From JABDMH01 sp965223215 (GTDB taxonomy: Bacteria > Bacteroidota > Bacteroidia > Chitinophagales > Saprospiraceae), in contig CBDCVZ010000010.1 in the NCBI GenBank assembly GCA_965223215.1, forward strand, positions 6,076,001 through 6,140,000: 64,000 nucleotides of DNA, in the 5' to 3' direction. The notes beneath the pieces were generated by a model that searched no databases, was not told the origin of the DNA, and saw only the letters and a program-made list of their open reading frames with translations. Each line of letters opens with the position of its first letter. Within the stretch, counting starts at the first letter, position 1. Shown here in pieces: positions 20,040-28,495 of this stretch. The position numbers and the translations under genes were made by a program.

Positions 20040-21509
20040 ATGGTGCAGAAACCAGATTTTCCGACCACTGAGTCGCCGTTGCAGCTAAGTCGCCGTGCCT
20101 TTTTTTCAAAAGCGGGAACGGGGATCGGCTTGGCTGCCCTGGGTGCCTTGTTACCAGGATGCTTTTCTCGCCATGCAGCTGATACTGTCGTTGAGTCTAA
20201 ATTGCCTCATTACCTCGGCAAGGCCAAAAGGATTATTTACTTGTTTCAAAGTGGGGGCCCAGCTCAGATGGAGTTGTTTGATTACAAGCCACTGTTGACA
20301 GAAAGAGAGGGTGAGGAATTGCCAGATTCAGTCAGAAATGGCCAAAGATTAACGGGCATGACTGCAAACCAGAAGGCTTTTCCCCTCAAGGGAGCCCTCC
20401 ATTCCTTTAAGCAACGTGGTCAGTCGGGTGCTTGGGTGAGTGATTTCCTTCCCTATACCGCACAAATTGTAGATGATCTGTGCTTTGTCAAATCTTTACA
20501 CACCGAGGCCATCAATCATGATCCTGCCATGACTTTTTTCCAGACCGGATCGCAGTTGAGCGGCCGTCCCAGCATGGGTGCTTGGTTGAGCTACGGACTT
20601 GGAAGTACGAACCGCAACCTCCCAACCTTCTGTGTGCTGCTGTCTAAGGGTACAGGCCGGGTAGCAGCGGCACAACCGCTCTCTTCGAGGTTGTGGGGTA
20701 CCGGCTTTTTGCCTTCACTACATCAGGGAGTTCAGTTCCGATCGGGTCAAGAACCAGTACTGTATTTAACCAATCCTGAAGGTGTTAGTCATCACGGCCG
20801 TCGTAGGGTGCTCGATCAGGTCAAACAACTAAACCAGATCTACCACCAGGAAGTGCAGGATCCCGAAGTTCTATCGCGAATTGCGCAATATGAAATGGCT
20901 TATCGCATGCAGACTTCTGTGCCTGAAGTGATGGATACCAGTTCAGAGTCTGACGAGGTCTATGAACTGTATGGTCCCGAGTCAAGAATCCCTGGCACCT
21001 ATGCGGCCAACTGTCTCTTGGCAAGAAGGTTGGTTGAGCGCGATGTACGATTCATTCAATTATATCACCAGGGGTGGGATCATCACAATGATCTTCCCAA
21101 TCATCTGAGCAAACAGTGTCAGGATACAGACCAAGCATCTGCTGCATTGGTCATTGACTTAAAACGACGGGGGATGTTGGATGATACACTAGTGATCTGG
21201 GGTGGTGAATTTGGACGAACGAATTACTCACAAGGTTTGAATCGTGGCATGCGCTATGGTCGAGATCATCATCCTAGATGCTTTACTGCATGGATGGCCG
21301 GTGGTGGAATCAAACCGGGGATTTCATTTGGAAAGACGGATGACTTTGGATACAACATTGCTGAAAATGGAGTTCATGTACACGATTTTCAGGCTACGAT
21401 TCTCCATCTGCTGGGTATTGACCACGAACAACTGATTTTCAAACATCAAGGTCGAAGATATCGCCTAACCGACGTGCATGGCCATGTGGTGAAGGATATT
21501 ATAGCTTAG
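20040..21509 (+). CDS. DUF1501 (sulfatase-like fold) Tat-exported protein
   Basis: A 489-residue DUF1501 protein. It starts with a twin-arginine-like signal (LSRRAFFSKAGTGIGLAALG, about 17-36). The body has the alkaline-phosphatase/sulfatase-like DUF1501 motifs: YLFQSGGPAQMELFDYKP near 68, HDPAMTFFQTGS near 160, LVIWGGEFGRTNY near 385 and GRDHHPRCFTAWMAGGG near 405. DUF1501 proteins nearly always follow a DUF1549/DUF1553 gene, as here, and the pair is probably cotranscribed and works in the periplasm. The reaction is unknown. A small inverted repeat (21504-21518) spans the stop codons of this gene and its convergent neighbour. Confidence 0.92.
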   Translation: MVQKPDFPTTESPLQLSRRAFFSKAGTGIGLAALGALLPGCFSRHAADTVVESKLPHYLGKAKRIIYLFQSGGPAQMELFDYKPLLTEREGEELPDSVRNGQRLTGMTANQKAFPLKGALHSFKQRGQSGAWVSDFLPYTAQIVDDLCFVKSLHTEAINHDPAMTFFQTGSQLSGRPSMGAWLSYGLGSTNRNLPTFCVLLSKGTGRVAAAQPLSSRLWGTGFLPSLHQGVQFRSGQEPVLYLTNPEGVSHHGRRRVLDQVKQLNQIYHQEVQDPEVLSRIAQYEMAYRMQTSVPEVMDTSSESDEVYELYGPESRIPGTYAANCLLARRLVERDVRFIQLYHQGWDHHNDLPNHLSKQCQDTDQASAALVIDLKRRGMLDDTLVIWGGEFGRTNYSQGLNRGMRYGRDHHPRCFTAWMAGGGIKPGISFGKTDDFGYNIAENGVHVHDFQATILHLLGIDHEQLIFKHQGRRYRLTDVHGHVVKDIIA

Positions 21510-21512
21510 TGC

Positions 21513-21860
21513 CTAAGCCAACTCAGTGAGCTTGAATCGGATCATATTTGAGATTAATTCTATGGGCAGGGGCTCGGCAAAAGGAAACTGAACGGAGCCC
21601 TTTCCTCCTTTGTATTTTGACATCTCTTTAGCAAAATGTGCATGTACCGAAGGGGTTGCGTAGAAACCAAGGTGTTTTTGATAGGCCCCAAAATATGCGA
21701 GCACTTTACCATTTACTTTGTATGCAGGCATTCCATAGCTGATTGATTCCTTTGCGGTAGGTGCCATCTCTCTGATGCATTGCCTCACTTGTCTCAATCG
21801 GTCCTGTACTTCTATCGGTTGATTCTCAATGTATGCTGAAACTTCTGAGTTTGAACTCAT
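21513..21860 (-). CDS. DUF1801 / YdhG-like protein
   Basis: A 115-residue cytoplasmic protein that matches the DUF1801 family throughout: an N-terminal helix (EVSAYIENQPIEVQDRLRQVRQCI), the central APTAKESISYGMPAYKVNGKVLAYFGAYQKHLGFY region and the closing helix (LISNMIRFKLTEL). The B. subtilis relative YdhG was described as a frataxin-like iron chaperone; that role is not established here. It lies 37 bp downstream of corA on the same strand and may be cotranscribed with it. Confidence 0.8.
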   Translation of the reverse strand: MSSNSEVSAYIENQPIEVQDRLRQVRQCIREMAPTAKESISYGMPAYKVNGKVLAYFGAYQKHLGFYATPSVHAHFAKEMSKYKGGKGSVQFPFAEPLPIELISNMIRFKLTELA

Positions 21861-21897
21861 GAGCGCTTTGATTTTCCACCCGGTTCCTAAAAAAATG

Positions 21898-23025
21898 TCA
21901 AAGCCACCTCTTTCTCCTAAAATATATTAGCATGCCTATAGCAAGCACTAACATGACCCCCCACATAATGAAATAACTGTACTTGTAGTGTAATTCAGGA
22001 ACATAGTCAAAATTGGTTCCATAAATGCCGGCTATAAAAGTGAGCGGGATAAACAATACAGAAAAAACCGTAAGGAATTTCATCACATCATTCAATTTGC
22101 TACTGATGGTCGTGTGATAAATGTTTAGCTGATCTGAAAGTACTTCGCGGTAGCTATCCGATAAATCACTGGCTAGATTTATATTGTCCTGAAGTTCTTT
22201 AATGTGCACTTCAACACGTTCGGTTACAAATTCACATTCTATTTTCCCTAAAGACAAAATCATTTCCCGAGCTGGCTTAATGTTCCGGCGAATAAAATTC
22301 AATTCTTTTTTATAGATATTGATTTCATCGATTACAGCCTGATTGGTTTCCCGCAATAGCTTGTCTTCCAGGAGATCGATTTTTTCACCCAATTCACTCA
22401 GAACGAAAATATAGTTGTCAATGACAATGTCGAGGAGTGCGAACATTAGAAAATCGGTGCCGGCACTTCTAATTCTTTTCTTTTGTTTTCTGATGCGATC
22501 CCTAATCGGTTCAAACACATCGCCCCTTTTTTCTTGAAAGGAAATTAGCATTGACTTGGTCAGAATAATGCTTAAATTTTCGACAGCGATGGCGGCAGAA
22601 TTTGATTCATGCTGTAACATTTTCATGGAAAGTAAGAGGCAATTGCTAAACTCAACCACCCTGGGCCTGGCATGCGTATTCAAAACTTCAGCAAGGACCA
22701 GTTGATCCAAATCAAATATTTGAGCGATGTCTTCCATGACACTCACATCGTGGAGACCGTCCAGATTCAGCCAACTAACCGAGTCTCTGGATTTATATTT
22801 AATGACGTCTTTGACCGATGCTAAGTCCGCCTCATCCAGGCTTTGCCGATCGAAATCGATAACTCGCATATACACTTTATCTGCCTTGCGTTCTCCCCTA
22901 AATAGCAAGGTGTCAGGAGCCATACCAATCTCTTCTTTGTCCTTTCTAATAAATCGACTTAACTGAGTATATGATTTGAGTTGACCAAAACGCTTACCTA
23001 CGAAATCAAATTTTTCTAAAGTCAT
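21898..23025 (-). CDS. corA: CorA-family divalent metal transporter with variant GTN selectivity motif
   Basis: A 375-residue inner-membrane Mg2+/Co2+ channel of the 2-TM-GxN family. A long acidic and helical cytoplasmic domain is followed by two C-terminal membrane helices (VFSVLFIPLTFIAGIYG; FIMWGVMLVLAIGMLIYF) and a basic tail RRKRWL. The pore-loop motif reads G336-T337-N338 instead of the near-invariant GMN. ZntB relatives use GIN, so the middle residue can vary, but Thr is unusual. The rest (YGTNFDYVPELHYKYSYF) matches CorA rather than ZntB. Start ATG at 23025. Confidence 0.88.
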   Translation of the reverse strand: MTLEKFDFVGKRFGQLKSYTQLSRFIRKDKEEIGMAPDTLLFRGERKADKVYMRVIDFDRQSLDEADLASVKDVIKYKSRDSVSWLNLDGLHDVSVMEDIAQIFDLDQLVLAEVLNTHARPRVVEFSNCLLLSMKMLQHESNSAAIAVENLSIILTKSMLISFQEKRGDVFEPIRDRIRKQKKRIRSAGTDFLMFALLDIVIDNYIFVLSELGEKIDLLEDKLLRETNQAVIDEINIYKKELNFIRRNIKPAREMILSLGKIECEFVTERVEVHIKELQDNINLASDLSDSYREVLSDQLNIYHTTISSKLNDVMKFLTVFSVLFIPLTFIAGIYGTNFDYVPELHYKYSYFIMWGVMLVLAIGMLIYFRRKRWL

Positions 23026-23442
23026 ATCAGTCTTTTCTTGAGGTTAGCTTAAAACCGTACGGATGTGCCATGATTATATTGACTTTAACCACGAAAAAGC
23101 AGTCTTTTTAGCTTATTTAACGCCGAGATTTGAGCTACTTGTAGATCGTCCACAAGAATATTTTGTTATCATTCTAATCCCTCCTTACCTCATTCTGCCT
23201 TGCAATGCTCTATATTTTGTCGTCTTATCTGAGACCATGATCAGATTAGATTTGACTTCGGGATTTTGATTGGACAATCAACCAGGAGCTCAACCAGGGA
23301 AAGATCGTTAATTATGGCTTATTTTTGTGAATTCTGACATTCAAGTTTTAACCGCAGCTGGTCCACAATAAATCTGCGTTTAGCACCATAATTTTTGAGG
23401 GCTTGCCGGCTATGATGAATGTGACAACTGAGTACAATCAGA
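23026..23442. other. Intergenic region with no recognised feature
   Basis: 417 bp between the starts of corA and the end of the stress-protein gene. One open frame (23063-23269, plus strand) has an unconvincing, low-complexity product and no start signal. No terminator, tRNA or repeat was found. Confidence 0.5.
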
Positions 23443-24276
23443 TTAATCTTTCCAAACGAGAATTGGACGGTCAATCTTTCGAATTAATTGGCCTGAGGTA
23501 GACTCGATGGTTTGAATTTTCCATCCTGGATTCTTTAATCTAGTGATTACCAAGTGAATATCTTCATCTTCAGCATAATACGCAATCGTATCTTTCACCG
23601 AACCAACACGAACATCGAACGAGATCATTTCTCTGTACTTGCGGTGGTGCTCATAGATCGATTTCAGAATCTCAATATTTTCTTCGATATCCTGAATATG
23701 TTCATCATCTTCTAAGATATGAAGGCAAATCAGTTGGGCTTCCAGCGTGGATGAGAGTTTTAGCAGTTTTTCGACGATCTTAATTTCATGAAATTCAAAA
23801 TTTATCGTGTACAAGATGCGCGTTATTTGATGGTAGGTGGCATCACTAGGCACTGCCATGATGGGTACATTCACTGAATTGACCAAACTCATCGTGATGC
23901 TGCCAAAAAAGGCTTCTACCGCAGAATAGTGACCGTGGGTACCCATAATAATGAGGTCGATCTCTTCATCATCGATCATGGCCTGAATGCTGGACACGGT
24001 TAGTCCTGGCTCTGTCATCAAGGTAACTTTTACGTCACTGTATTCGGTGGGTGTATGCTCAGATCTGAAATCTTTGAGTAAATCTAGAGACCACAGTCCA
24101 GCTTCGTCCCGAGCCTCAGGCTCTTTAATCTCCGACCTCGACAATCCATATACATGAAATAAAATGATCTCCGATTTAGTCGCTTGTGCCATATCCAGAG
24201 CGTACCGGTACATGTTGGCATTATCATCTTCATAGTCGATCGGGACCAATATTTTTTGAAATAGTCTTTGCATCAT
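23443..24276 (-). CDS. Tandem universal stress protein (UspA family)
   Basis: A 277-residue protein with two Usp domains. The first begins FQKILVPIDYEDDN and contains the ATP-loop-like IIMGTHGHYSAVEAFFGSITMSLVN (about 128-152); the second, weaker domain begins ITRILYTINFEF and ends RPILVWKD. Usp proteins bind nucleotide and help survival under stress. The frame is open to 24345, but the extra residues do not fit the family; I choose the ATG at 24276 (M-M-Q-R-L-F), with the next codon also ATG. It is monocistronic. Confidence 0.88.
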   Translation of the reverse strand: MMQRLFQKILVPIDYEDDNANMYRYALDMAQATKSEIILFHVYGLSRSEIKEPEARDEAGLWSLDLLKDFRSEHTPTEYSDVKVTLMTEPGLTVSSIQAMIDDEEIDLIIMGTHGHYSAVEAFFGSITMSLVNSVNVPIMAVPSDATYHQITRILYTINFEFHEIKIVEKLLKLSSTLEAQLICLHILEDDEHIQDIEENIEILKSIYEHHRKYREMISFDVRVGSVKDTIAYYAEDEDIHLVITRLKNPGWKIQTIESTSGQLIRKIDRPILVWKD

Positions 24277-24534
24277 GGAGGGATTTTCTCTTGGTTCAGT
24301 TGAAATTGTTTGATCATTCAAGTTTAAGGCAGTTAAACCTAACAAACAAGTAGTCGTGGCCCCAATTTATAGTTGAAAATTGGGAGCGGTCAGGTGGCTG
24401 TAAAGCGCCAGACCTTCTCTTTTCACAAGAAGTAGTCTGGGCTGCTAGCAGGTCGGATCCATCATCCTAACGATTTTCCACAAATTTAGAGTGATGCGAC
24501 CACACCAGAACAACTTCGCTTCTAGAGTGTTGTC

Positions 24535-24564
24535 AAAAAAAAAGCCCTGCAGTTTCTGCAGAGC
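24535..24564 (-). terminator. Intrinsic terminator of the RRM protein gene
   Basis: On the minus strand GCTCTGCAG pairs with CTGCAGGGC around a three-base loop and is followed by nine T. It starts 30 bp after the stop codon at 24595. Confidence 0.85.
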
Positions 24565-24594
24565 TTATCTTTAAACGTGAGTTGATCGCTTCGA

Positions 24595-24927
24595 CTAGTA
24601 GCGTCGATCATACCCGCCACCACCGCGGTATCCACCACCGCCGCCGCCGCGATATCCACCGCCACCGCGATTGCCACCACGATTTTCTCTTGGCTCTGCT
24701 TTCTTAACCACAATAGTTCTGCCATCAAGTTCTGCGTCATTCAATGCATTGATTGCATTCTGAGCTTCCTCATCATTGGGCATTTCGACGAAACCAAATC
24801 CTTTTGACTTGCCGGTGAATTTGTCCATGATAATCTTAGCAGAATCTACCGCTCCGAACTGTTCGAAGGCTTCTTGTAGAGTCGATTCACGAGTGCTAAA
24901 ATTCAATTTTGCTACAAAAATGTTCAT
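24595..24927 (-). CDS. RRM-type RNA-binding protein with glycine-rich tail
   Basis: A 110-residue RNA-binding protein. One RNA recognition motif fills residues 1-80, with RNP2 (IFVAKL, 3-8) and RNP1 (KGFGFVEM, 42-49), followed by a Gly/Arg-rich tail (RGGGGYRGGGG repeats). This is the cold-inducible Rbp type known from cyanobacteria and Bacteroidota, acting as an RNA chaperone. It is monocistronic, with a strong terminator and a candidate promoter about 100 bp upstream, which leaves a leader long enough for post-transcriptional control. Confidence 0.92.
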   Translation of the reverse strand: MNIFVAKLNFSTRESTLQEAFEQFGAVDSAKIIMDKFTGKSKGFGFVEMPNDEEAQNAINALNDAELDGRTIVVKKAEPRENRGGNRGGGGYRGGGGGGYRGGGGYDRRY

Positions 24928-25026
24928 AATAAAAAGTTAAATAAAAATAAAATACAAGCTCAGTCTAGCAAATTAAATACATGAAGAATCGCCTCTACTA
25001 ACATAAGCTAAAACTTAATTGGTCAA

Positions 25027-25034
25027 CAAAGATA
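25027..25034 (-). promoter_or_regulatory. Candidate -7 element for the RRM protein gene
   Basis: The minus strand reads TATCTTTG, an exact TAnnTTTG match, about 100 bp upstream of the ATG. No clear -33 TTTG is visible. Confidence 0.4.
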
Positions 25035-25236
25035 CACTATCATAAGGTTCCTTTCCGCGTTTTTTATCAAGTAATAGTCTCAATTTCATGTAAGAGCGGA
25101 CTGACACTGCATCTTAATCTGCATCAGCAAGACTACATTCGTGAGAGAAGTAGTTGATTTTGAGAGATTTAAGACGCGGCTGAAGGTCGACTGGCTTAGA
25201 CACTTGTTGACCGAGTGTTATTACTTACTTAGGCCC

Positions 25237-25307
25237 TGGCACCCCCGTCCAATAAGCATCTAAAGATCTGGTTTACAGACTTATATATAAAGTAGATGCG
25301 GGTGCCA
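25237..25307. other. Long bipartite inverted repeat, candidate structured RNA
   Basis: TGGCACCC (25237-25244) pairs with GGGTGCCA (25300-25307), and GCATCTA (25255-25261) pairs with TAGATGC (25293-25299). Together they give 15 pairs in two stacked stems, with an internal bulge on one side and a loop of about 30 bases that contains further short complementarity. It lies between the RRM promoter and the end of the ACT gene. The rest of the 24928-25338 gap shows nothing else. Confidence 0.5.
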
Positions 25308-25338
25308 AAATATCTCGAGTGCACAAAGAGTAAGAACC

Positions 25339-25737
25339 TTATTTTTCCACGACCAGCCCTTGCAGTACCTGTAGGGCCTTCTGCGCACTTGCGAAAGGCA
25401 CTAACAGATGATCATGATGGTAGGCGGCGATGATATTGCAAGCAATTTGGGCGTCAGCAAGGGCAGTGCTAACTTTAGCAGTAAGGCCAACGCTGGCCAA
25501 ATCAGAGAAGATCTCTAATGTGATCATCGCATATATTCCCTTGTATCCCAGTTGAAACCGATCGGCATCTTCCCTATTCATCAACATGCTGATGCCGTGC
25601 TCCTCATAGAAACAAGCTTGGTAAGGGGCTTTGGTCCCCTGATCCAGATCTGAGCTATAGCAGAATACGTATTGTTCAGGATGCAATCTGGGTTGGAGAC
25701 CTGGCAAATCTTGTGATCTTGGACAGCTGTCGATCAA
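25339..25737 (-). CDS. ACT domain-containing protein
   Basis: A 132-residue cytoplasmic protein. The N-terminal part (LQPRLHPEQYVFCYSSD) and the second half (GYKGIYAMITLEIFSDLASVGLTAKVS ... ACNIIAAYHHDHLLVPFASAQKAL) match the small ACT_7 proteins, which are thought to sense amino acids. The best start is a TTG at 25737, since an in-frame stop lies four codons upstream and there is no ATG until residue 50. It diverges from the OxyR-type regulator. Confidence 0.7.
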   Translation of the reverse strand: MIDSCPRSQDLPGLQPRLHPEQYVFCYSSDLDQGTKAPYQACFYEEHGISMLMNREDADRFQLGYKGIYAMITLEIFSDLASVGLTAKVSTALADAQIACNIIAAYHHDHLLVPFASAQKALQVLQGLVVEK

Positions 25738-25816
25738 GATAATAATCTAAGTTCAGGAAGTCAAAGTTTGGCAGGGTGCACGGAGGGAATGAATGCCAAG
25801 TATAAGTACTCATTAT

Positions 25817-25824
25817 TAACTTTG
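25817..25824 (+). promoter_or_regulatory. Candidate -7 element for the oxyR-like gene
   Basis: TAACTTTG fits TAnnTTTG and lies 20 bp before the ATG, leaving a very short leader. No clear -33 element. Confidence 0.4.
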
Positions 25825-25844
25825 TATGTCAATAAGAGATCATT

Positions 25845-26762
25845 ATGAACTTTCAACATCTGCAATATTTTGTGGCCCTAGCTGAGCATGGTCAATATCA
25901 AGCAGCAGCAAATCACTGCCATATTTCGCAGCCAGCCCTCAGCATGGCGATCCAGACCTTAGAATCGTCGCTTGATGTGCCTTTGATCAATCGATTGCAA
26001 AAACCGATACAATTGACTGAATACGGCCGACTATACTATGAACAAGCCAAGAAGATCTTGTTCGAATATGAAAAGATGCTAAACTTAGGTCGCCAGGATG
26101 CGCTGCCAGACATCGAATTGCGACTTGGCGTAATACCAACGGTAGCTCCATTTCTCGTGCCGAGATTCTTGGAGGAGTTTATGCAGGCGCACCCGAATAT
26201 TTGGCTTAAAGTAGAAGAAATTCGTACGGAGCAAATCATTGATAAGATTTATAAGGATGATCTCGATGTGGGCATTTTGGTGACTCCACTAGAGGCTAAA
26301 TCATTGGAGTTCTCTTTGCTCTACTATGAGGAGTTTTATGTGTATTCAAATCTTCATTTCGAAAAAAAATATGTCTTGGCGGAAGACATCGATCCGAAGG
26401 GGCTTTGGATATTGGAAGAAGGTCACTGTATGAGAAATCAAATGTTACAACTATGTGAACTCAAAAAGAAGAGCCGACCGAAAATTAATTACCATGCTGG
26501 CAGCATCGAGACGCTTATTAATCTGGTCGATCAATATCAGGGCATTACCATTTTGCCAGAAATGTCGACGTGGGGATTTTCAGGTAAAAAGAAAAGTAGA
26601 CTAAAACTATTCATGCCTCCAGCACCGGTTCGGGAGGTCAGTCTTGTGTTTCACAAATATTCAGTACAAAGAGAATGGATTGAGCATTTGTCAACTAGTA
26701 TTGCGGGCACAGTCCCAAAATATATGTTGGAACGCGACGGTACTGGCCTTCTTGCCCTCTGA
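25845..26762 (+). CDS. oxyR: OxyR-type LysR-family redox regulator
   Basis: A 305-residue LysR-type regulator. The winged HTH is at residues 1-60 (YFVALAEHGQYQAAANHCHISQPALSMAIQTLE), and the effector domain follows from about 90. It keeps the OxyR redox pair: Cys195 in EEGHCMRNQ and Cys204, nine residues later, match the peroxide-sensing Cys199/Cys208 of E. coli OxyR in context and spacing. It should activate peroxide defence genes when these oxidise. No catalase or peroxiredoxin gene lies next to it, so it would act elsewhere. MsrA at 28.5 kb is a possible but unproven target. Confidence 0.88.
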   Translation: MNFQHLQYFVALAEHGQYQAAANHCHISQPALSMAIQTLESSLDVPLINRLQKPIQLTEYGRLYYEQAKKILFEYEKMLNLGRQDALPDIELRLGVIPTVAPFLVPRFLEEFMQAHPNIWLKVEEIRTEQIIDKIYKDDLDVGILVTPLEAKSLEFSLLYYEEFYVYSNLHFEKKYVLAEDIDPKGLWILEEGHCMRNQMLQLCELKKKSRPKINYHAGSIETLINLVDQYQGITILPEMSTWGFSGKKKSRLKLFMPPAPVREVSLVFHKYSVQREWIEHLSTSIAGTVPKYMLERDGTGLLAL

Positions 26763-26809
26763 GTTAAAAAAGTGAGTCAGGCTAGTCGCAGCAGGTGCGA
26801 ATTAAGAAA

Positions 26810-26850
26810 TTGGGTTCAGAAAGTAGACCCTCCTAAACCCAACTATTTTT
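26810..26850 (+). terminator. Candidate terminator after oxyR
   Basis: TTGGGTT (26810-26816) and AACCCAA (26836-26842) form a 7-bp stem around a long loop and are followed by CTATTTTT. Weak but in the right place. Confidence 0.4.
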
Positions 26851-26868
26851 GCAAGAGCACTTTAATTC

Positions 26869-27312
26869 CTAGCGCTTAAATATGTAGCGTGTAATGAAAA
26901 TACCCTGTGCATCGGTCTCACCGCCATCACTTTCAACCCCACTGGCAACATGGATCAGTTCCCAGCCATCCTGCAACATCTGAGTTAGCTTGGAAGATAT
27001 GATGGCATCGTTACTGGCAATGTTTCGAAAATTGATACCGACCGCGGAATAGAAGTTCAGCAACTTGGTCTCATCTAGTCGATCGATTTTGGCATCTCGT
27101 CGTCGTACGTTGCCTTGTTCAGAATCATTTCCTTCGTAGCGCGATGTGGTAAAATCATCTGCTCGAGGCTGATCCACATGCTCAATGATTCTAGATCTAC
27201 CAAGCCCCATGGGCACTATAGATTCTACCGAGGTAATGACTTTAATCTCTTGTGCCGTCAAAGCTGTAGTCGCACTTATAATTAAGGCAAATTGGAATAT
27301 CAGATTTTTCAT
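26869..27312 (-). CDS. Secreted protein of unknown function (DUF4177-like C terminus)
   Basis: I do not recognise a named family. The 147-residue product has a clear signal peptide ending near LTAQ. The N-terminal half is KVITSVESIVPMGLGRSRIIE followed by a charged segment rich in Asp and Arg. The C-terminal 45 residues (LTQMLQDGWELIHVASGVESD ... GIFITRYIFKR) resemble small DUF4177-type beta-alpha-beta proteins, where GWELVHV is common. It is probably periplasmic and is transcribed alone. Confidence 0.65.
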   Translation of the reverse strand: MKNLIFQFALIISATTALTAQEIKVITSVESIVPMGLGRSRIIEHVDQPRADDFTTSRYEGNDSEQGNVRRRDAKIDRLDETKLLNFYSAVGINFRNIASNDAIISSKLTQMLQDGWELIHVASGVESDGGETDAQGIFITRYIFKR

Positions 27313-27564
27313 GATTGTTTTATTTGATTTAATGATTAGATCACTTTATTACAAGGACGCGACGATGGTAATAAGCCCCTATCTCGATCATGTTATTAAA
27401 TCCTTAAGTGGACTTAAGATTTTGTTAATCAATTAAGTGATGAATAGGTTGCAATCAACCTGGCCGAATTATGTGACTTCTTAAGGACTAGGAAGGCCGG
27501 GCAAGGTCCAAGACATCTGGATCGAATACACTAGAAAAAATTAGTCAATTGCCCAGGGGTGGGC

Positions 27565-28275
27565 TCATTCAAAAATTGCATACCCGAATTTTCGAAACTC
27601 GTGAAACCGCTTCTCAATGGGTTGCCAAAACCACCTTGTGGGAGTGGCTAGGTCATGGTCAAAGCGATACATGTTTATGCGCCATACATCACCGTTTTCG
27701 ATGGGCTCTGTGACGAGCGGATTCAACAATTTAAAAGGAATAAAAAACTCAGCTGTCCAGCCTTGGATTTCTGCTCCTTCAGCGGTCGTTTTCATCTGCA
27801 CAGAGGTCTCGTGAATCACCTTGCGGTCACCAACGTATTTCCAGGGGCGCCAGCCCAGAAACTCTCCATCTCGATTCGGGACGATGATAGGTAGCTCGAT
27901 GTTTTTTGGGGATAACTCGTATTCAAAATATACGGTAAAATTAGTGTCTGGCCATAAAAAAACCTCTACGACATCTTCTGTCCAGAGATCACTAAAATCT
28001 CTTAGTAGAGTTGCTGTGATCCTGTCATCCTGGCAATCAAACAAAAAATAGATCCCTGATTCTGAATAGCAAATTTTTACTCGTGTTAGTTCTTCAGGCT
28101 CGAGGTTGACGGATTGAGTTAGATCGATCCACTCCAACCCTTGCCATGCAGGATTGTTTCCGTAGCCATCTATAATAAAGTCCTTGCTCTTGCTGATTAT
28201 CAGGGTATCTTGGGCATGTAGTGTAAAAGCAAGAAGTGCCCAACAAATCAGAATTAGGTAGGTGGATTTATTCAT
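27565..28275 (-). CDS. Secreted CBM9-like carbohydrate-binding protein
   Basis: A 236-residue protein with a signal peptide (ILICWALLAFTLHAQD) and one family 9 carbohydrate-binding-like (DOMON-fold) domain covering the rest. Typical marks are IDGYGNNPAWQGLEWIDL, VKICYSESGIYFLFDCQD, DLWTEDVVEVFLWPD and the closing WRINMYRFDHD ... RWFWQPI. Such proteins bind sugar ends or heme. The frame extends to 28299, but the ATG at 28275 directly precedes the signal peptide. It follows msrA and a small frameshifted frame with which it overlaps by 8 bp, suggesting one transcript. Confidence 0.82.
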   Translation of the reverse strand: MNKSTYLILICWALLAFTLHAQDTLIISKSKDFIIDGYGNNPAWQGLEWIDLTQSVNLEPEELTRVKICYSESGIYFLFDCQDDRITATLLRDFSDLWTEDVVEVFLWPDTNFTVYFEYELSPKNIELPIIVPNRDGEFLGWRPWKYVGDRKVIHETSVQMKTTAEGAEIQGWTAEFFIPFKLLNPLVTEPIENGDVWRINMYRFDHDLATPTRWFWQPIEKRFHEFRKFGYAIFE

Positions 28276-28490
28276 TTGTATCTTCTTGATCGAGCTCAAG
28301 ATCGTGATTTCCGAGCTCTGCGGTGTAATGAAAGGGCATTACTTTTACCTTTTTGGACCTGAGAATACTTATTAATCCAAGGCATGGGAGGTATATCTGG
28401 GACCTGGTTCCAATGCGGAGCTATCCTCATTCTATAAAGGCGGAAAGCTGGTGGATCGTAAAAAATTTGATATCCTTCAGGAAAAATCAA
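28268..28490 (-). pseudogene. Small unknown gene between msrA and CBM9 gene, apparently frameshifted
   Basis: From a TTG at 28490, six bases after the msrA stop codon, the frame reads LIFPEGYQIFYDPPAFRLY ... IPPMPWINKYSQVQK and then turns into a basic, unnatural tail. In another frame the sequence continues smoothly as KVMPFHYTAELGNHDLELDQ and ends at 28268, overlapping the ATG of the CBM9 gene by 8 bases. The switch point lies at an A-rich stretch (about 28345-28360). I read this as one small gene of about 74 codons broken by a single-base slip or a sequencing error. No family is recognised. Confidence 0.4.
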
Positions 28491-28495
28491 CGTGA

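Noticed and set aside
23063..23269. 68-codon plus-strand frame
   Set aside because: No start signal, domain or context; hydrophobic low-quality product.
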